DNA of 50,090 bases from Solirubrobacterales bacterium (GCA_027306855.1 DAHUYZ010000009.1:267-50356); one strand, 5' to 3'; numbered from the stretch's first letter, positions 35,659 to 44,186 are shown. Notes: generated by a model from the sequence alone, not told the origin. A program made the numbers and translations.

Positions 35659-36471
35659 TCAAGTGTCCATCGTGCGCGTGCGCCATGCGCCCAGCACCAG
35701 AAACACGATCAGCCAACCGGCCATCACGAGCACGGCCGTCGCCGAGCCCATCGTCACGGCGCCTCCACGCGCCGGACCGTGGCCGCCGCCGTTGTCCAGG
35801 CTGACGGGGCTGAAATGGGCGATCGCTTCGCGCAACACCAGCTTGCGCGAGCTGCCGAGCGAGCTGATGTTGGTCAGGATCGGGCTCGCGATGAGCTGCC
35901 AGCCGATCAGGGCGACGAGCGTGCCAGGCCGGGAGGTCGTCAGCGAAGCCAACCCGACGGCCACGACGCAGATGACGCCGGTCGAAAGCAGCGTGAAGCC
36001 GAGGCCGTTGGCGACCATCGCAGCGCTGGGTGTCGGCGACCCGCCGGCGAACACGAATGTGCCGATCACCGAGAGCGCGTAGGCGATGAGCACGATCAGC
36101 CAGGTCAGCGCGAGCGCGGCGGGCACGCGCGTGGCGAACAGGGCCAAGCGCGAGCGGCCCGTCACGACCAGGTCGCGGAAGACACCTGCCGCGAAGTCGC
36201 CGGCGCCCGCATCGGTGCCGATCAGGATCGCGGCGAGCGGTCCGAAGAACAGCGCGACGACCCGCAGCGAGTCCTGAAATCCGCTGAGACCTCCAGCGGG
36301 CCCGTGTTCCTGAGGGTTGGAGGAGTGCTGGGCAGCGGCGATGATGAAGTAGAGCAGCAGTGGAAGCACCGTGAGCAGGAGCGCCCAGATCAAAGTGACC
36401 CTGCGCTTGCGCATCTTGAGGAAGTCCGCGCTCGTCATGCGCGCGGCGATCGTTGCGCTTGCGGCAGTCAT
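35659..36471 (-). CDS. ABC-2 type transporter permease
   Basis: Membrane half of an ABC exporter, 270 residues with six predicted helices. A cytoplasmic start (SADFLKMRKRRVTLIWALLL) and large loop before RVVALFFGPLAAILIGTDAGAGD are typical of ABC-2 permeases related to NatB/bacitracin exporters. The start overlaps the ATPase stop as ATGA. Substrate unknown. A 93-base stretch between this gene and thyX shows nothing. Confidence 0.88.
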   Translation of the reverse strand: MTAASATIAARMTSADFLKMRKRRVTLIWALLLTVLPLLLYFIIAAAQHSSNPQEHGPAGGLSGFQDSLRVVALFFGPLAAILIGTDAGAGDFAAGVFRDLVVTGRSRLALFATRVPAALALTWLIVLIAYALSVIGTFVFAGGSPTPSAAMVANGLGFTLLSTGVICVVAVGLASLTTSRPGTLVALIGWQLIASPILTNISSLGSSRKLVLREAIAHFSPVSLDNGGGHGPARGGAVTMGSATAVLVMAGWLIVFLVLGAWRTRTMDT

Positions 36472-37454
36472 GCCCGCACCTCCTCCTGATCGATGGACGA
36501 TTGCTCCTCGGCGGAGGATCCCGACAGCCGCGAGGTGACCTCGAGGAAACGTTGCTCCAGGCTCTGGCGCACCGGCTCCAGGCGCGAAACGGCAAGCCCG
36601 GCGCCCACGAGCGCGGCGTTGACGGCCGCGGCACGCTCAGCGGGGGAGCTCTCGCTCCCATCGGTGAGAACGACGCGCAAACCCTCATCTGAGCGCTGCG
36701 CGCCGCGCGCGGCGTCACACCCTTCGAGCACGGCGAGCCCCCGCTCGGAGTCGTTTACACCGACGATCAGCTCATGGACGGTCGCGCCTTCGGCAAGCTC
36801 GGCGATCGCGCCCTGCGTGATGATCTTGCCGTGGTCCACGATCGCGGCGTGGTCGCAGATCTTCTCGACCTCATCCAGCAGGTGCGAGGAGAGGAACACC
36901 GTGCGTCCCTCCTGCTCGACCATCGCCCGAATCATCTCCCTGAACTCCTGGATTCCGCCCGGATCGAGGCCGTTGGTGGGCTCGTCGAGGATCAAGAGCA
37001 GCGGATCGGCCAGCAGGCAGCGCGCCACGCCGAGGCGCTGGCGCATCCCGAGCGAGTACTTCTTGACCTTCTCATCCGCGCGGGCGATCAGCCCGACACG
37101 CTCGAGCGCCGGTTCGATGCGCGCATAGGACTCCGGACCGCGCGCCGCGGCGATTATGCGCAGATTCTCGCGACCCGAGAGGTGAGGATGAAAGCGCGGC
37201 TCCTCAACGATCGCGCCTACCCTCGAGAGCGCCTGAGCGCGCTCTGCGGGCACAGGATGGCCGAGCACGCTCATCGTGCCGGCGCTCGCGTGCGTCAGGC
37301 CGAGCAGCATCCTGATCATCGTCGTCTTGCCGGCGCCGTTAGGGCCGAGGAACCCGAACGCGCTGCCGCGCGGAACGCGCAGATCGACGTTGTCGATAGC
37401 GGTGCGCTCGCCGAAGCGCTTAGTCAGGCCGGTCGTTTCAACGGCAGCCGTCAT
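36468..37454 (-). CDS. ABC transporter ATP-binding protein (ABC-2 exporter)
   Basis: ATPase of 328 residues. Walker A is GPNGAGKTT, the signature is YSLGMRQRLG, Walker B is LLILDEPTNGLDP and the switch His is SSHLLDE. A C-terminal extension of about 100 residues after the ATPase core is the DUF4162-like part of drug/bacitracin exporters. It forms an operon with the permease. A TATGTT box lies upstream (about 37477). Confidence 0.93.
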   Translation of the reverse strand: MTAAVETTGLTKRFGERTAIDNVDLRVPRGSAFGFLGPNGAGKTTMIRMLLGLTHASAGTMSVLGHPVPAERAQALSRVGAIVEEPRFHPHLSGRENLRIIAAARGPESYARIEPALERVGLIARADEKVKKYSLGMRQRLGVARCLLADPLLLILDEPTNGLDPGGIQEFREMIRAMVEQEGRTVFLSSHLLDEVEKICDHAAIVDHGKIITQGAIAELAEGATVHELIVGVNDSERGLAVLEGCDAARGAQRSDEGLRVVLTDGSESSPAERAAAVNAALVGAGLAVSRLEPVRQSLEQRFLEVTSRLSGSSAEEQSSIDQEEVRA

Positions 37455-37568
37455 CGGCCGCGAAGTCTCTCAGACAAACATAAGAAACAGATCAGAGCCG
37501 GATGCGAATATCGCTTGGGCTACTCGGCGGTGGAATCTCGCCCGTCACGACGGATACCGGACTACGGT

Positions 37569-39710
37569 CTAGTCTGCATGCCCGTACGCGGCGATCTCCT
37601 GCTTCTCCTGCTCTGATAGCTCGCGCGGAGTCTCGCCCCGCTCGAGCTTCTCGTGCTGGACGTAGTGGCGGATCTCATCGACGATTTCGGGGTTCGCGAG
37701 AGTCGTCACGTCGCCCACGTCCGAGAAGTTGGAGATCCCGGCGATCACGCGGCGCATGATCTTGCCCGAACGCGTCTTTGGCATGTCCGAGACGATCCAC
37801 ACGTTCTTCGGACGGGCGATCTTGCCGATTTCCCTGTCGATCGCATCGGCCACCTTTTGCTCGACCGCGGCGCTCGCCTCGTTGCCGGGCTTGAGCGACA
37901 CGTACATCTCGACGATCTTGCCGCGCAGCTCGTCGATCACGGGCACGGCGGCTGCCTCGGCAACCTCATCGACGGTGATCGCGGCCGACTCGAGCTCCTT
38001 TGTGCCGAGCCGGTGCCCGGCTACATTGATCACGTCGTCGACGCGACCGAGGATCCTGAAGTAGCCGTCGGCGGCCTGCACCGCACCGTCGCCCGAGAAG
38101 TACGGCCAGTCGCGCCAGTCCTTGCTATCCGTGTTCTTGCAGTACTTGGCGTAGTAGGTCTCGACGAAGCGCTCCGGCTGACCCCAGACCGTCTGGAAGA
38201 TCCCGGGCCATGGATTGCGGATGCACATGTTGCCCGCCTTGCCCGAGCCCTTGGGAATCTCCTGGGCATTCTCGTCGTAGATCACAGGGAAGACCCCAAG
38301 CACCGCCGGTCCGCAGCTGCCGGGCTTCATCGGCTGCAAGCCGGGTAGCGTGCTTCCCAAGAAGCCGCCGTTCTCCGTCTGCCACCAGGTGTCGACGATC
38401 GCCGCCTGACCCTTGCCGACCACCTCGTAGTACCAGCGCCAAACGTCCGGCTCGATCGGCTCGCCGACCGTCGTCATGTGCTTGAAGTGGTAGTCGTACT
38501 TGGCCGGCTCATCGGGCCCGAGCTTGCGCAGCATCCTGATCGTGGTGGGCGCGGTGTGGAAGATGTTCACGCCGAGCTTCTCCGCAATCCGCCATGGCCT
38601 GCCCGCGTCGGGGTATGTCGGGACTCCCTCGTACATCACGCTCGTCGTTCCCAGCGAGAGGGGCCCGTAGACGATGTAGGAGTGGCCTGTGATCCAGCCG
38701 ATGTCGGCAAAGCACCAGTATGTGTCCGTCGGATGGATGTCCTGGTAGTACTTGGAAGTGCCGGTCACGTAGGACAGGTAGCCGCCGGTCGAGTGCTGGG
38801 CGCCCTTTGGCCTGCCTGTCGTGCCACTCGTGTACATCAAGAACAGCGGCGCCTCCGCCGGCATCGAGACCGGCTCGACCGTCTGGCCTCGGTAGCCGTC
38901 GAGCAGCTCGTCGATGAAGAAGTCGCGGCCCTCGACCATAGGGCTGTCAGAGTGGTACTCGCCCGGTATTCGCCGCCACACGAGTACCTTCTCGACCTCG
39001 ACGCCTTCGGCTTGCGCGGCGGCGATCGCCTCGTCGGCGTGCTTCTTGTGGTCGAGCAGCTGTCCGTTGCGGTAGTAGGAGTCGATCGTGACGAGGATCT
39101 TGCTCTTCGAGTCGGCGATCCTGTGACCGCAGGCCGTGCCGGAGAACCCGCCGAACACCTGCGAGTGGATGACGCCGAGACGGGCGCACGCGAGCATCGA
39201 CACCGGTAGGTCGGGCACCATCGGGAGGTGGAAGGTGATCCGATCGCCGGTCTTCGCGCCTACGAAGTCCCTCAGCAGCGCCGCGAACTCGTTGATGCGC
39301 CGGTGGAGCTCCGCGTATGTGATGTAGCGGGTCTCGGCGTCCTCGGGCTCGGGAACCCAGATCAGCGCGTTCTCGTCTCCCCGCTCTTGCAGATGCCTGT
39401 CGACGCAGTTGACGCAGGCGTTCAGGCGCCCGCCGACCCACCACTTCCAGAAGGGTGGGTCGCTCGTGTCGAGGACCTGATCCCACTTGCGGTCCCACGT
39501 GAGCATCTCGGCGTACTCCGTAAAGCAGTCCGGGAAACGGTCTTCGCTGAAGCGCTCGAGGATCGCGGGATCGTTCGCGTTGGCCTGCGCCACGAAGGCG
39601 GGCGGAGGCGGGTAGTACTCCTCCTCACGCCAATGGACGGCGATCTGCGCCTCGGAGACCCCGGCCTGCGCGACCTCCGCCGCAGATGGTGCGTCGTTGT
39701 TAGTTGCCAT
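37569..39710 (-). CDS. acs: Acetyl-CoA synthetase
   Basis: Activates acetate to acetyl-CoA through acetyl-AMP; 713 residues, slightly longer than the usual 650. Motifs: MYTSGTTGRPKGAQHSTGGY (ATP loop), WITGHSYIVYGPL, SGDGAVQAADGYFRILGR, and TRSGKIMRR with the Lys that is acetylated in other bacteria. The ATG follows AGGAGG with good spacing. It lies downstream of the acetate transporter on the same strand, separated by 150 bases with two hairpins. Confidence 0.97.
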   Translation of the reverse strand: MATNNDAPSAAEVAQAGVSEAQIAVHWREEEYYPPPPAFVAQANANDPAILERFSEDRFPDCFTEYAEMLTWDRKWDQVLDTSDPPFWKWWVGGRLNACVNCVDRHLQERGDENALIWVPEPEDAETRYITYAELHRRINEFAALLRDFVGAKTGDRITFHLPMVPDLPVSMLACARLGVIHSQVFGGFSGTACGHRIADSKSKILVTIDSYYRNGQLLDHKKHADEAIAAAQAEGVEVEKVLVWRRIPGEYHSDSPMVEGRDFFIDELLDGYRGQTVEPVSMPAEAPLFLMYTSGTTGRPKGAQHSTGGYLSYVTGTSKYYQDIHPTDTYWCFADIGWITGHSYIVYGPLSLGTTSVMYEGVPTYPDAGRPWRIAEKLGVNIFHTAPTTIRMLRKLGPDEPAKYDYHFKHMTTVGEPIEPDVWRWYYEVVGKGQAAIVDTWWQTENGGFLGSTLPGLQPMKPGSCGPAVLGVFPVIYDENAQEIPKGSGKAGNMCIRNPWPGIFQTVWGQPERFVETYYAKYCKNTDSKDWRDWPYFSGDGAVQAADGYFRILGRVDDVINVAGHRLGTKELESAAITVDEVAEAAAVPVIDELRGKIVEMYVSLKPGNEASAAVEQKVADAIDREIGKIARPKNVWIVSDMPKTRSGKIMRRVIAGISNFSDVGDVTTLANPEIVDEIRHYVQHEKLERGETPRELSEQEKQEIAAYGHAD

Positions 39711-39746
39711 CGTTCAAACCTCCTACTCAACCTCCGGCAAGAGAAG

Positions 39747-39770
39747 CACCCGCCTGCGGCCGTGCGGGTG
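39747..39770 (-). promoter_or_regulatory. Leader hairpin 2 upstream of acs
   Basis: Perfect 7-base stem, CACCCGC with GCGGGTG, and a 10-base loop, 37 bases before the acs ATG and close to its ribosome binding site. Possible attenuation or mRNA-stability element. Confidence 0.4.
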
Positions 39771-39800
39771 ACCCGAACTCTCCTCGACGGCCCCGCAGCC

Positions 39801-39828
39801 GCGGCGAGCATCAGATGACGCTCGCCGC
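39801..39828 (-). promoter_or_regulatory. Leader hairpin 1 between satP and acs
   Basis: A 28-base near-perfect inverted repeat with 13-base arms (one G-T wobble) starting GCGGCGAGC and ending GCTCGCCGC. It lies 33 bases past the satP stop. No T-run follows, so it could be a processing or partial terminator site that lowers acs expression relative to satP. Confidence 0.5.
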
Positions 39829-39860
39829 ACAGCTGCACAACTGCCCCTTTGCAACTGACT

Positions 39861-40508
39861 CTAACCGCCCAACGGCACCACCGGCATAACCGTCCTGTTG
39901 AACGTCGAGTTGACGACCATCGCAAACGAGGCGTACCAAGCGGCCGCCGCCGTCGCGAGCCCTACGTAGCCTCCCCAGTGGGTGACTTTCACGTGAGCGC
40001 CGGTCGCGCCGATCGCCAGCAGGATGAACGTGGCGGTCAGCAACACGAACACGAGCAGCACCGCTCCGTTGACGCGAAGCGCGGCGACCGTCATGTACGC
40101 CGTGAAGATCGCCCACGCATACAGGTACAGACCCACGGCGTGACCGACGTTGCCCCCGATGCTCTTCGCGTAGAAGACCTCCAGCGCCCAGAACGAGAGC
40201 CAGAAGCCGCCGTATGAGCAGAAGGCGACAGCCCCGAACGTGTTGCCCGTACGGAACTCCCACAGGCCGGCGAGCAGCTGGACGATGCCGCCGTACGCAA
40301 GAGCAAGCCCGAGCACAACCGGAACGCCCTTTTCGTTGACGAGGTTGGCGTTGAACATCGACAGAACGAACGTCGTCATCGCGAACCCCGCGAGACCTAG
40401 AGGCGCCGGATTGGCCGGCGTCCACGACGACGACGCCACCGGTCGCTCGACCGCTGCGGGCGGAGTGACGCCCTGGGCGGGTCGAGGATGGATAGAGGCT
40501 GCCTCCAT
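39861..40508 (-). CDS. satP: Acetate/succinate transporter, GPR1/FUN34/YaaH family
   Basis: Six-helix membrane importer of acetate, 215 residues. The family signature NPAPLGLAGFAMTT opens the first helix, and FNANL and GGNVGH fit the family. The ATG at 40508 has GGGAGGG five bases upstream. Its position before acs implies uptake and activation of acetate by one operon. Confidence 0.92.
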   Translation of the reverse strand: MEAASIHPRPAQGVTPPAAVERPVASSSWTPANPAPLGLAGFAMTTFVLSMFNANLVNEKGVPVVLGLALAYGGIVQLLAGLWEFRTGNTFGAVAFCSYGGFWLSFWALEVFYAKSIGGNVGHAVGLYLYAWAIFTAYMTVAALRVNGAVLLVFVLLTATFILLAIGATGAHVKVTHWGGYVGLATAAAAWYASFAMVVNSTFNRTVMPVVPLGG

Positions 40509-40618
40509 GGAAGCCCTCCCTTCGCGCCGCCCCAATGCAAGGCGGCATTGATGCTTATCCGATGATTCTCTTCATGCGGGCACCACTCGGCGCGATCCCG
40601 CTTTTTCATTGGTTATTC

Positions 40619-40634
40619 CCGGATGCGCATCCGG
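40619..40634. promoter_or_regulatory. 16-base perfect palindrome upstream of satP
   Basis: CCGGATGCGCATCCGG, about 110 bases before satP. On the minus strand TTGACC lies at its upstream edge and TAACC at its downstream edge, so it would sit between a -35 and a -10 element. This suggests an operator for the acetate genes. It might instead be a hairpin ending the upstream gene. The rest of the 202-base gap shows only short repeats (CAATGC/GCATTG) near the satP start. Confidence 0.5.
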
Positions 40635-40710
40635 TCAATCAACGCGCACACGGGGAATCCCCGCATCGGCCGCGCGTTTCCGCGCCACTCCGCCCCGGAT
40701 GAGCGTCGAC

Positions 40711-41529
40711 TTACGCTCGCTTGGCGCGCAGCTCGGCCTGTGTCGGCCAGGGACGCGACTCGCCGGCCGCCCACGCGGGCGGATCGCCGCTCGGCCAGCG
40801 CCCCATCAGGAGGATGCCGATCGCAACGAGCCAGAAGGCCGGAACGAGATCTAGCGTGGATGTCCCGAACAGCGGCAGGAACAGGATCCCGGCGAAGATC
40901 CCGAGCACCGCGAGCCAGCGTGGCAGCAGGCCCGCGCGCATCGCCCCGACCATCGCCGCAATCGTTCCGATCGCGATCGCGAGCGCGGCCAGCAGACCGA
41001 GCAGGGCAAGAGTCACCCCGAGCGAGCCGGCTGTGAGCAGTGCTTGGTCGACCGCTTTGGACGAGAAGTCATGCCCCCCCACGAAGCTGTGCGCCTTGAT
41101 CGAGATCGCGACCCAGTGGACGACGCTGAGGAGCGCAAACGCTCCACCTCCGACGAGCACCAGCGTGCGGGTGCCGGACCATGCTTCGGGCCTGCGAAAG
41201 GTGGTCGCCGCGACGATGAACAGCAGGACGATCGTCAAGCAGGCGACGGCGATCGCGGTAAGGACGCCGCCGGCGATCAGGCCGAAGGCGTGGTGGTCGA
41301 TGTACGTGACCTCCGCCGCCCGCGGGCTCACGCTCGGGTTGGGCTGACCTCGCAGCAGCGACGCAAAGCCCTGCACGATGCCTACGGCCGGCAGGCCGCT
41401 GAGAGTGGAGCTGAGGATGATGCCGCTCAGCAGGTACAGCACGCCACCGGCAACGGCCGGCACGCCGAGGCGCGCGCGACGCTCGGACTCGACGGTGACC
41501 CTCTGCTCGATCTCCTTCGACGCTGCCAT
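40711..41529 (-). CDS. Hypothetical membrane protein, about seven helices
   Basis: 272 residues with hydrophobic segments spread along the length: VAGGVLYLLSGIILSSTL, GVLTAIAVACLTIVLLFIV, LVLVGGGAFALLSVV, LGVTLALLGLLAALAIAIG, LAVLGIFAGILFLPLFG and LVPAFWLVAIGILLM. Charged ends (SKEIEQRVTVESERRARLG) are cytoplasmic. No family recognised; it resembles small DUF4386-like proteins only in layout. TAGACT (41539-41544) lies nine bases before the ATG. Confidence 0.75.
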   Translation of the reverse strand: MAASKEIEQRVTVESERRARLGVPAVAGGVLYLLSGIILSSTLSGLPAVGIVQGFASLLRGQPNPSVSPRAAEVTYIDHHAFGLIAGGVLTAIAVACLTIVLLFIVAATTFRRPEAWSGTRTLVLVGGGAFALLSVVHWVAISIKAHSFVGGHDFSSKAVDQALLTAGSLGVTLALLGLLAALAIAIGTIAAMVGAMRAGLLPRWLAVLGIFAGILFLPLFGTSTLDLVPAFWLVAIGILLMGRWPSGDPPAWAAGESRPWPTQAELRAKRA

Positions 41530-41566
41530 GGCCCCGGCAGTCTATGGGGCCTCGCCCGCGTCACGC

Positions 41567-41641
41567 TTCGATGTCGGCCTCGGCTCGTCCCGAGCCTTCC
41601 TCGCACCAGGGATTCGATGTCGGTCTCGACTCGTCCGGAGC
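41567..41641. repeat. Imperfect direct repeat, two 29-base copies
   Basis: Copies at 41567-41595 and 41613-41641 share 26 of 29 bases and start TTCGATGTCGG. They lie in the region between the divergent membrane-protein gene and a small orphan gene, with a 46-base period. Possibly a paired regulator site. Confidence 0.55.
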
Positions 41642-41671
41642 GCAGACCGGCGAGCCGGACATGGAGACGGC

Positions 41672-41677
41672 TAGGAT
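41672..41677 (+). promoter_or_regulatory. -10 box (TAGGAT) seven bases before an ATG
   Basis: TAGGAT, then seven bases, then the ATG at 41685: leaderless spacing. An ATG at 41676 overlaps the box and is therefore less likely. Confidence 0.45.
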
Positions 41678-41684
41678 GAGCGCA

Positions 41685-41957
41685 ATGGAGGGTTCGAGTT
41701 TTGGTGACCTGTTCGGAGACCCAGAGGAGCTTCAGCGCCGTCTCGCCCAGTTCGCCGAACAGATGCAAGGTCAGCAGGCGCTTGCGTGGGCCGACAATGC
41801 GATCAAGCTCGCCGTCGACATGACGGTCGCGGCCGTCAACCGCGTGAACCTCCAGGGCAGCGCCGAGGCGCAGGCCGAGCAGATCCGCAAAGTGATCGCA
41901 CTCGTCTTCCCGGAGGCGGTCACGCTCGTGCGCGAGGCGCGCGCGGGGCTTCAGTAG
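41685..41957 (+). CDS. Small soluble orphan protein, 90 residues
   Basis: Predicted all-helical protein: an N-terminal Gly/Phe stretch (EGSSFGDLFGDPEELQ), an amphipathic helix rich in Gln (RLAQFAEQMQGQQA), and a second helix with VDMTVAAVNRVNLQG. No membrane segment or known motif. Codon use matches the neighbours. Its end overlaps the convergent membrane-protein gene by seven bases. Confidence 0.6.
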   Translation: MEGSSFGDLFGDPEELQRRLAQFAEQMQGQQALAWADNAIKLAVDMTVAAVNRVNLQGSAEAQAEQIRKVIALVFPEAVTLVREARAGLQ

Positions 41958-42997
41958 CGCACCGAGCGGCGCGCGACAGCCCGCTCGGCGACGCCCTCGG
42001 CGATTGGCTGCCTCGCCTTCTCTGCCTCCCGCTCCGCCTGGCGATGGGCGCGTCCTGCGTCGATGACCTCGCGGAAGGAGCGAAAGCGGAAGATGACGAC
42101 GACCGCGCCAAGGCCGAGCGCAGCGGTGAACGCGGCGATCGCTATCTGCTGGCCGACCGAGTAGGCGGCGACTACCGCGGTGGGAGCGCTCGAGGCGAAC
42201 ACCTTCACGAGCAGCGCCTGCTGCACGCCGGCGCCTCCAGGCGTGAAGGGCACTGCTCCCGCAACCTGGCCGACGCCGAACACGAGCAGCACGTTCTCGA
42301 CCGATCCTCCAACCCGGAAGGCGTCGAGCAAGAACCAGAACGCCGCCGCGCGGCACAGCCACGCGACCGCCTGCCAGGCGGCGACCTCGTGCAGGTAGCG
42401 CCTGCGGTCCGTGAGAATCGTGACGCCCTGGCGGACCCTCACCCAGAACGCCTTCGCACGTGCGGAGAGGGCCGCGAAGGCCACCAGCCCGAGTACCACA
42501 AGCAGCGTGATCAAGAACAGCGTGAAGCGGAAGTGGTCGGCGAGATAGGCGATGTCGAAGGAGCCGAGCTTGCCGAAGTCGGGCGGCTTGGGAAAAACTC
42601 CTCGCGAGAACGCGAAGATCAGGACGAGCACGCCGACCGACGCGTCGAAGATCGCCTCCACGAAGAATGCCGCCGCGACCGTCGGATAGGTCGATCGGGG
42701 GATCGACGAGCGCGTGAGGAACAGCTTGATGATGTCTCCCCCCCGCGCGGGCACCACGTTGTTGAAGCCGACCGCCGCGACATAGGCGCCCCAGATGCGC
42801 CGCCACTGGAACGAAACCGCTGGGTAGGCGGCGCGCAGGCTGTGGAAGAAGGCGCGCGAGCGCAGCGTCAGGTTCAGTCCGAAGAACGCAAGCCCGAGCA
42901 CGAGGGCACCCCAGTGGACGGCCGCGAGATCTGAGAAGAACTGGCCGGCCGCTTCGACGAAGGCGTTGAAGCTGTGTGCAAGCGAGCTGGCGGTCAC
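41951..42997 (-). CDS. Lysylphosphatidylglycerol synthase TM-region / UPF0104 family membrane protein
   Basis: 348 residues and about eight helices. NNVVPARGGDIIKLFLTR and the C-terminal AVPFTPGGAGVQQALLV are the paired motifs of the MprF flippase-like membrane region, found alone in this family. It lacks the soluble aminoacyl-transfer domain, so a lipid flipping or transport role is inferred. The GTG at 42997 follows TAGGCT by six bases; GTG 43000 is adjacent. A Glu/Arg-rich cytoplasmic tail ends the protein. Confidence 0.85.
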   Translation of the reverse strand: MTASSLAHSFNAFVEAAGQFFSDLAAVHWGALVLGLAFFGLNLTLRSRAFFHSLRAAYPAVSFQWRRIWGAYVAAVGFNNVVPARGGDIIKLFLTRSSIPRSTYPTVAAAFFVEAIFDASVGVLVLIFAFSRGVFPKPPDFGKLGSFDIAYLADHFRFTLFLITLLVVLGLVAFAALSARAKAFWVRVRQGVTILTDRRRYLHEVAAWQAVAWLCRAAAFWFLLDAFRVGGSVENVLLVFGVGQVAGAVPFTPGGAGVQQALLVKVFASSAPTAVVAAYSVGQQIAIAAFTAALGLGAVVVIFRFRSFREVIDAGRAHRQAEREAEKARQPIAEGVAERAVARRSVRY

Positions 42998-43003
42998 CAC
43001 CCA

Positions 43004-43009
43004 AGCCTA
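43004..43009 (-). promoter_or_regulatory. -10 box for the UPF0104 gene (TAGGCT)
   Basis: TAGGCT ends six bases before the GTG at 42997; no ribosome binding site is present. Confidence 0.4.
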
Positions 43010-43031
43010 CGGCGCTGAGCGGCCCGGGCGG

Positions 43032-43181
43032 CTAGTACTCCTCGTCGTCTTCTTCGAGCTCGAGCTCTTCCTCGTCCAGGTCGACCTCGTGCTCGTCCGG
43101 ATCGAGGTCGTCGTCCTCCGTATCCCAGTCCTCGTCTTCGAATTCGTGCTCGGGAACCTCGAGCGTGGCTTGCCGCGACAT
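43032..43181 (-). CDS. Hyperacidic small protein, 49 residues
   Basis: A short frame beginning MSRQATLEVPEHEFEDEDW and ending in ELELEEDDEEY. By my count 28 of 49 residues are Asp or Glu, and only a few are basic. It has a good ribosome binding site (GGGAG, six bases before the ATG), which supports real translation. Likely disordered; DNA mimicry, metal binding or a partner-binding tail are all possible. It lies between mutM and the UPF0104 gene on the same strand. Confidence 0.6.
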   Translation of the reverse strand: MSRQATLEVPEHEFEDEDWDTEDDDLDPDEHEVDLDEEELELEEDDEEY

Positions 43182-43252
43182 GTCGCTCTCCCTTCCTTGA
43201 GCGTACGTTGAACGTCCCTTATCTATACCCGTGACGGCGGCGGCGCGCTCCG

Positions 43253-44107
43253 TCACTTCAAGAGCCGCGAGAGCCTCCGGTCCTTGAGCGTGCGGCCCTG
43301 TGTCTGACATGCCGGACAGTAGGCGATCACGTAGTCCTCGAAGTGCACGGGTCGCAGCGTCTGCCCGCAGCGTGGACATGGCTCGCCCTCGTGACGATGG
43401 ACCTTCAGGGGCATCGGCAGCTTGTCGGGGATCGGCAGCGCGACGACCTTCTCGTAGTGCTCGATCGCCTGCTCCAGCGTGCCTACGATCGCCCGTTCGA
43501 GCTCGCCCGCCTGCTCTTCGTCGAGCTCGTTCGCTCGCTTGAACGGCGAGAGCTTTGCCGCCCACAGGATCTCGTCTGCCCAGGAGCGCCCGATCCCCGC
43601 GATCACGCGCTGGTCGCGCAGAGCGGCGTGTAGGGGACGCGGGGCGCCGAGCAGCTCGCTCATCGGCGGCGGGCCGGGCCAAGCCTCCGGGCCCAGCGAC
43701 GCGAGCTCTGGAACATCGTCGAGATCCACGCTCGCTACGACCTTCGCCCAGGCCGCCTGCCTCGAGCCGAACTCGCGCAGTCGCAGCTCCCAATCGGCGC
43801 CATCGAGCTGAGCCCGAATCAGCAGTCGCGAGGTCCTGTCGCCGAGTCCCGCCCGGCGGTCGTACAGCTGCATTCGGCCGGCCGACATGAGGTGGATCAG
43901 CAGCACGAGCCCACCCGAGACCTCGACGAGTAAGTGCTTGCCGCGACGCCCTACCCCCTCGATCGTGCCTCCCTCGAGCTGCGAGAGCGGCGGGTCGAAC
44001 GTGCGCATCACCTTTACGCCCGGCGCCAGCGCTGAGAAGATCTTCGCCCCGCGCAGCGCCTCATTCAGACGCCGCGCGGTTATCTCCACCTCGGGCAACT
44101 CGGGCAC
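43253..44107 (-). CDS. mutM: Formamidopyrimidine-DNA glycosylase
   Basis: Base-excision repair enzyme that removes oxidised purines and nicks the site; 284 residues. MPELPEVE gives the catalytic N-terminal Pro and Glu, GRRGKHLL the conserved Lys, and the C-terminal zinc finger is CPRCG with CPACQTQGR. The lesion-site loop reads HLMSAGRMQL, unlike the HLGMTG of E. coli Fpg, so substrate range may differ. GTG start six bases after TACGAT. Confidence 0.93.
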   Translation of the reverse strand: MPELPEVEITARRLNEALRGAKIFSALAPGVKVMRTFDPPLSQLEGGTIEGVGRRGKHLLVEVSGGLVLLIHLMSAGRMQLYDRRAGLGDRTSRLLIRAQLDGADWELRLREFGSRQAAWAKVVASVDLDDVPELASLGPEAWPGPPPMSELLGAPRPLHAALRDQRVIAGIGRSWADEILWAAKLSPFKRANELDEEQAGELERAIVGTLEQAIEHYEKVVALPIPDKLPMPLKVHRHEGEPCPRCGQTLRPVHFEDYVIAYCPACQTQGRTLKDRRLSRLLK

Positions 44108-44113
44108 CGCCTC

Positions 44114-44119
44114 ATCGTA
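44114..44119 (-). promoter_or_regulatory. -10 box for mutM (TACGAT, 6 bases before GTG)
   Basis: TACGAT followed by six bases and the GTG. The Pro that follows the start Met is the catalytic residue, so the start is firmly fixed here, which makes this a good example of the leaderless pattern. Confidence 0.55.
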
Positions 44120-44186
44120 GGGCGATGCCGCGAGCGGCCCGAATCATGTCATGCCGTGTTGCCGGAGCCCACTGATCCGCGGGCGA

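Noticed and set aside
35516-36718. Long minus-strand frame across the ABC-2 genes
   Set aside because: Arg/Pro/Ala-rich shadow in another frame; the permease and ATPase frames carry the motifs and overlap as ATGA.
44108-44186. Possible gene or RNA in the gap between mutM and the glycosidase
   Set aside because: 79 bases, no start/stop pair with a ribosome binding site and no strong repeat beyond the mutM -10 box.
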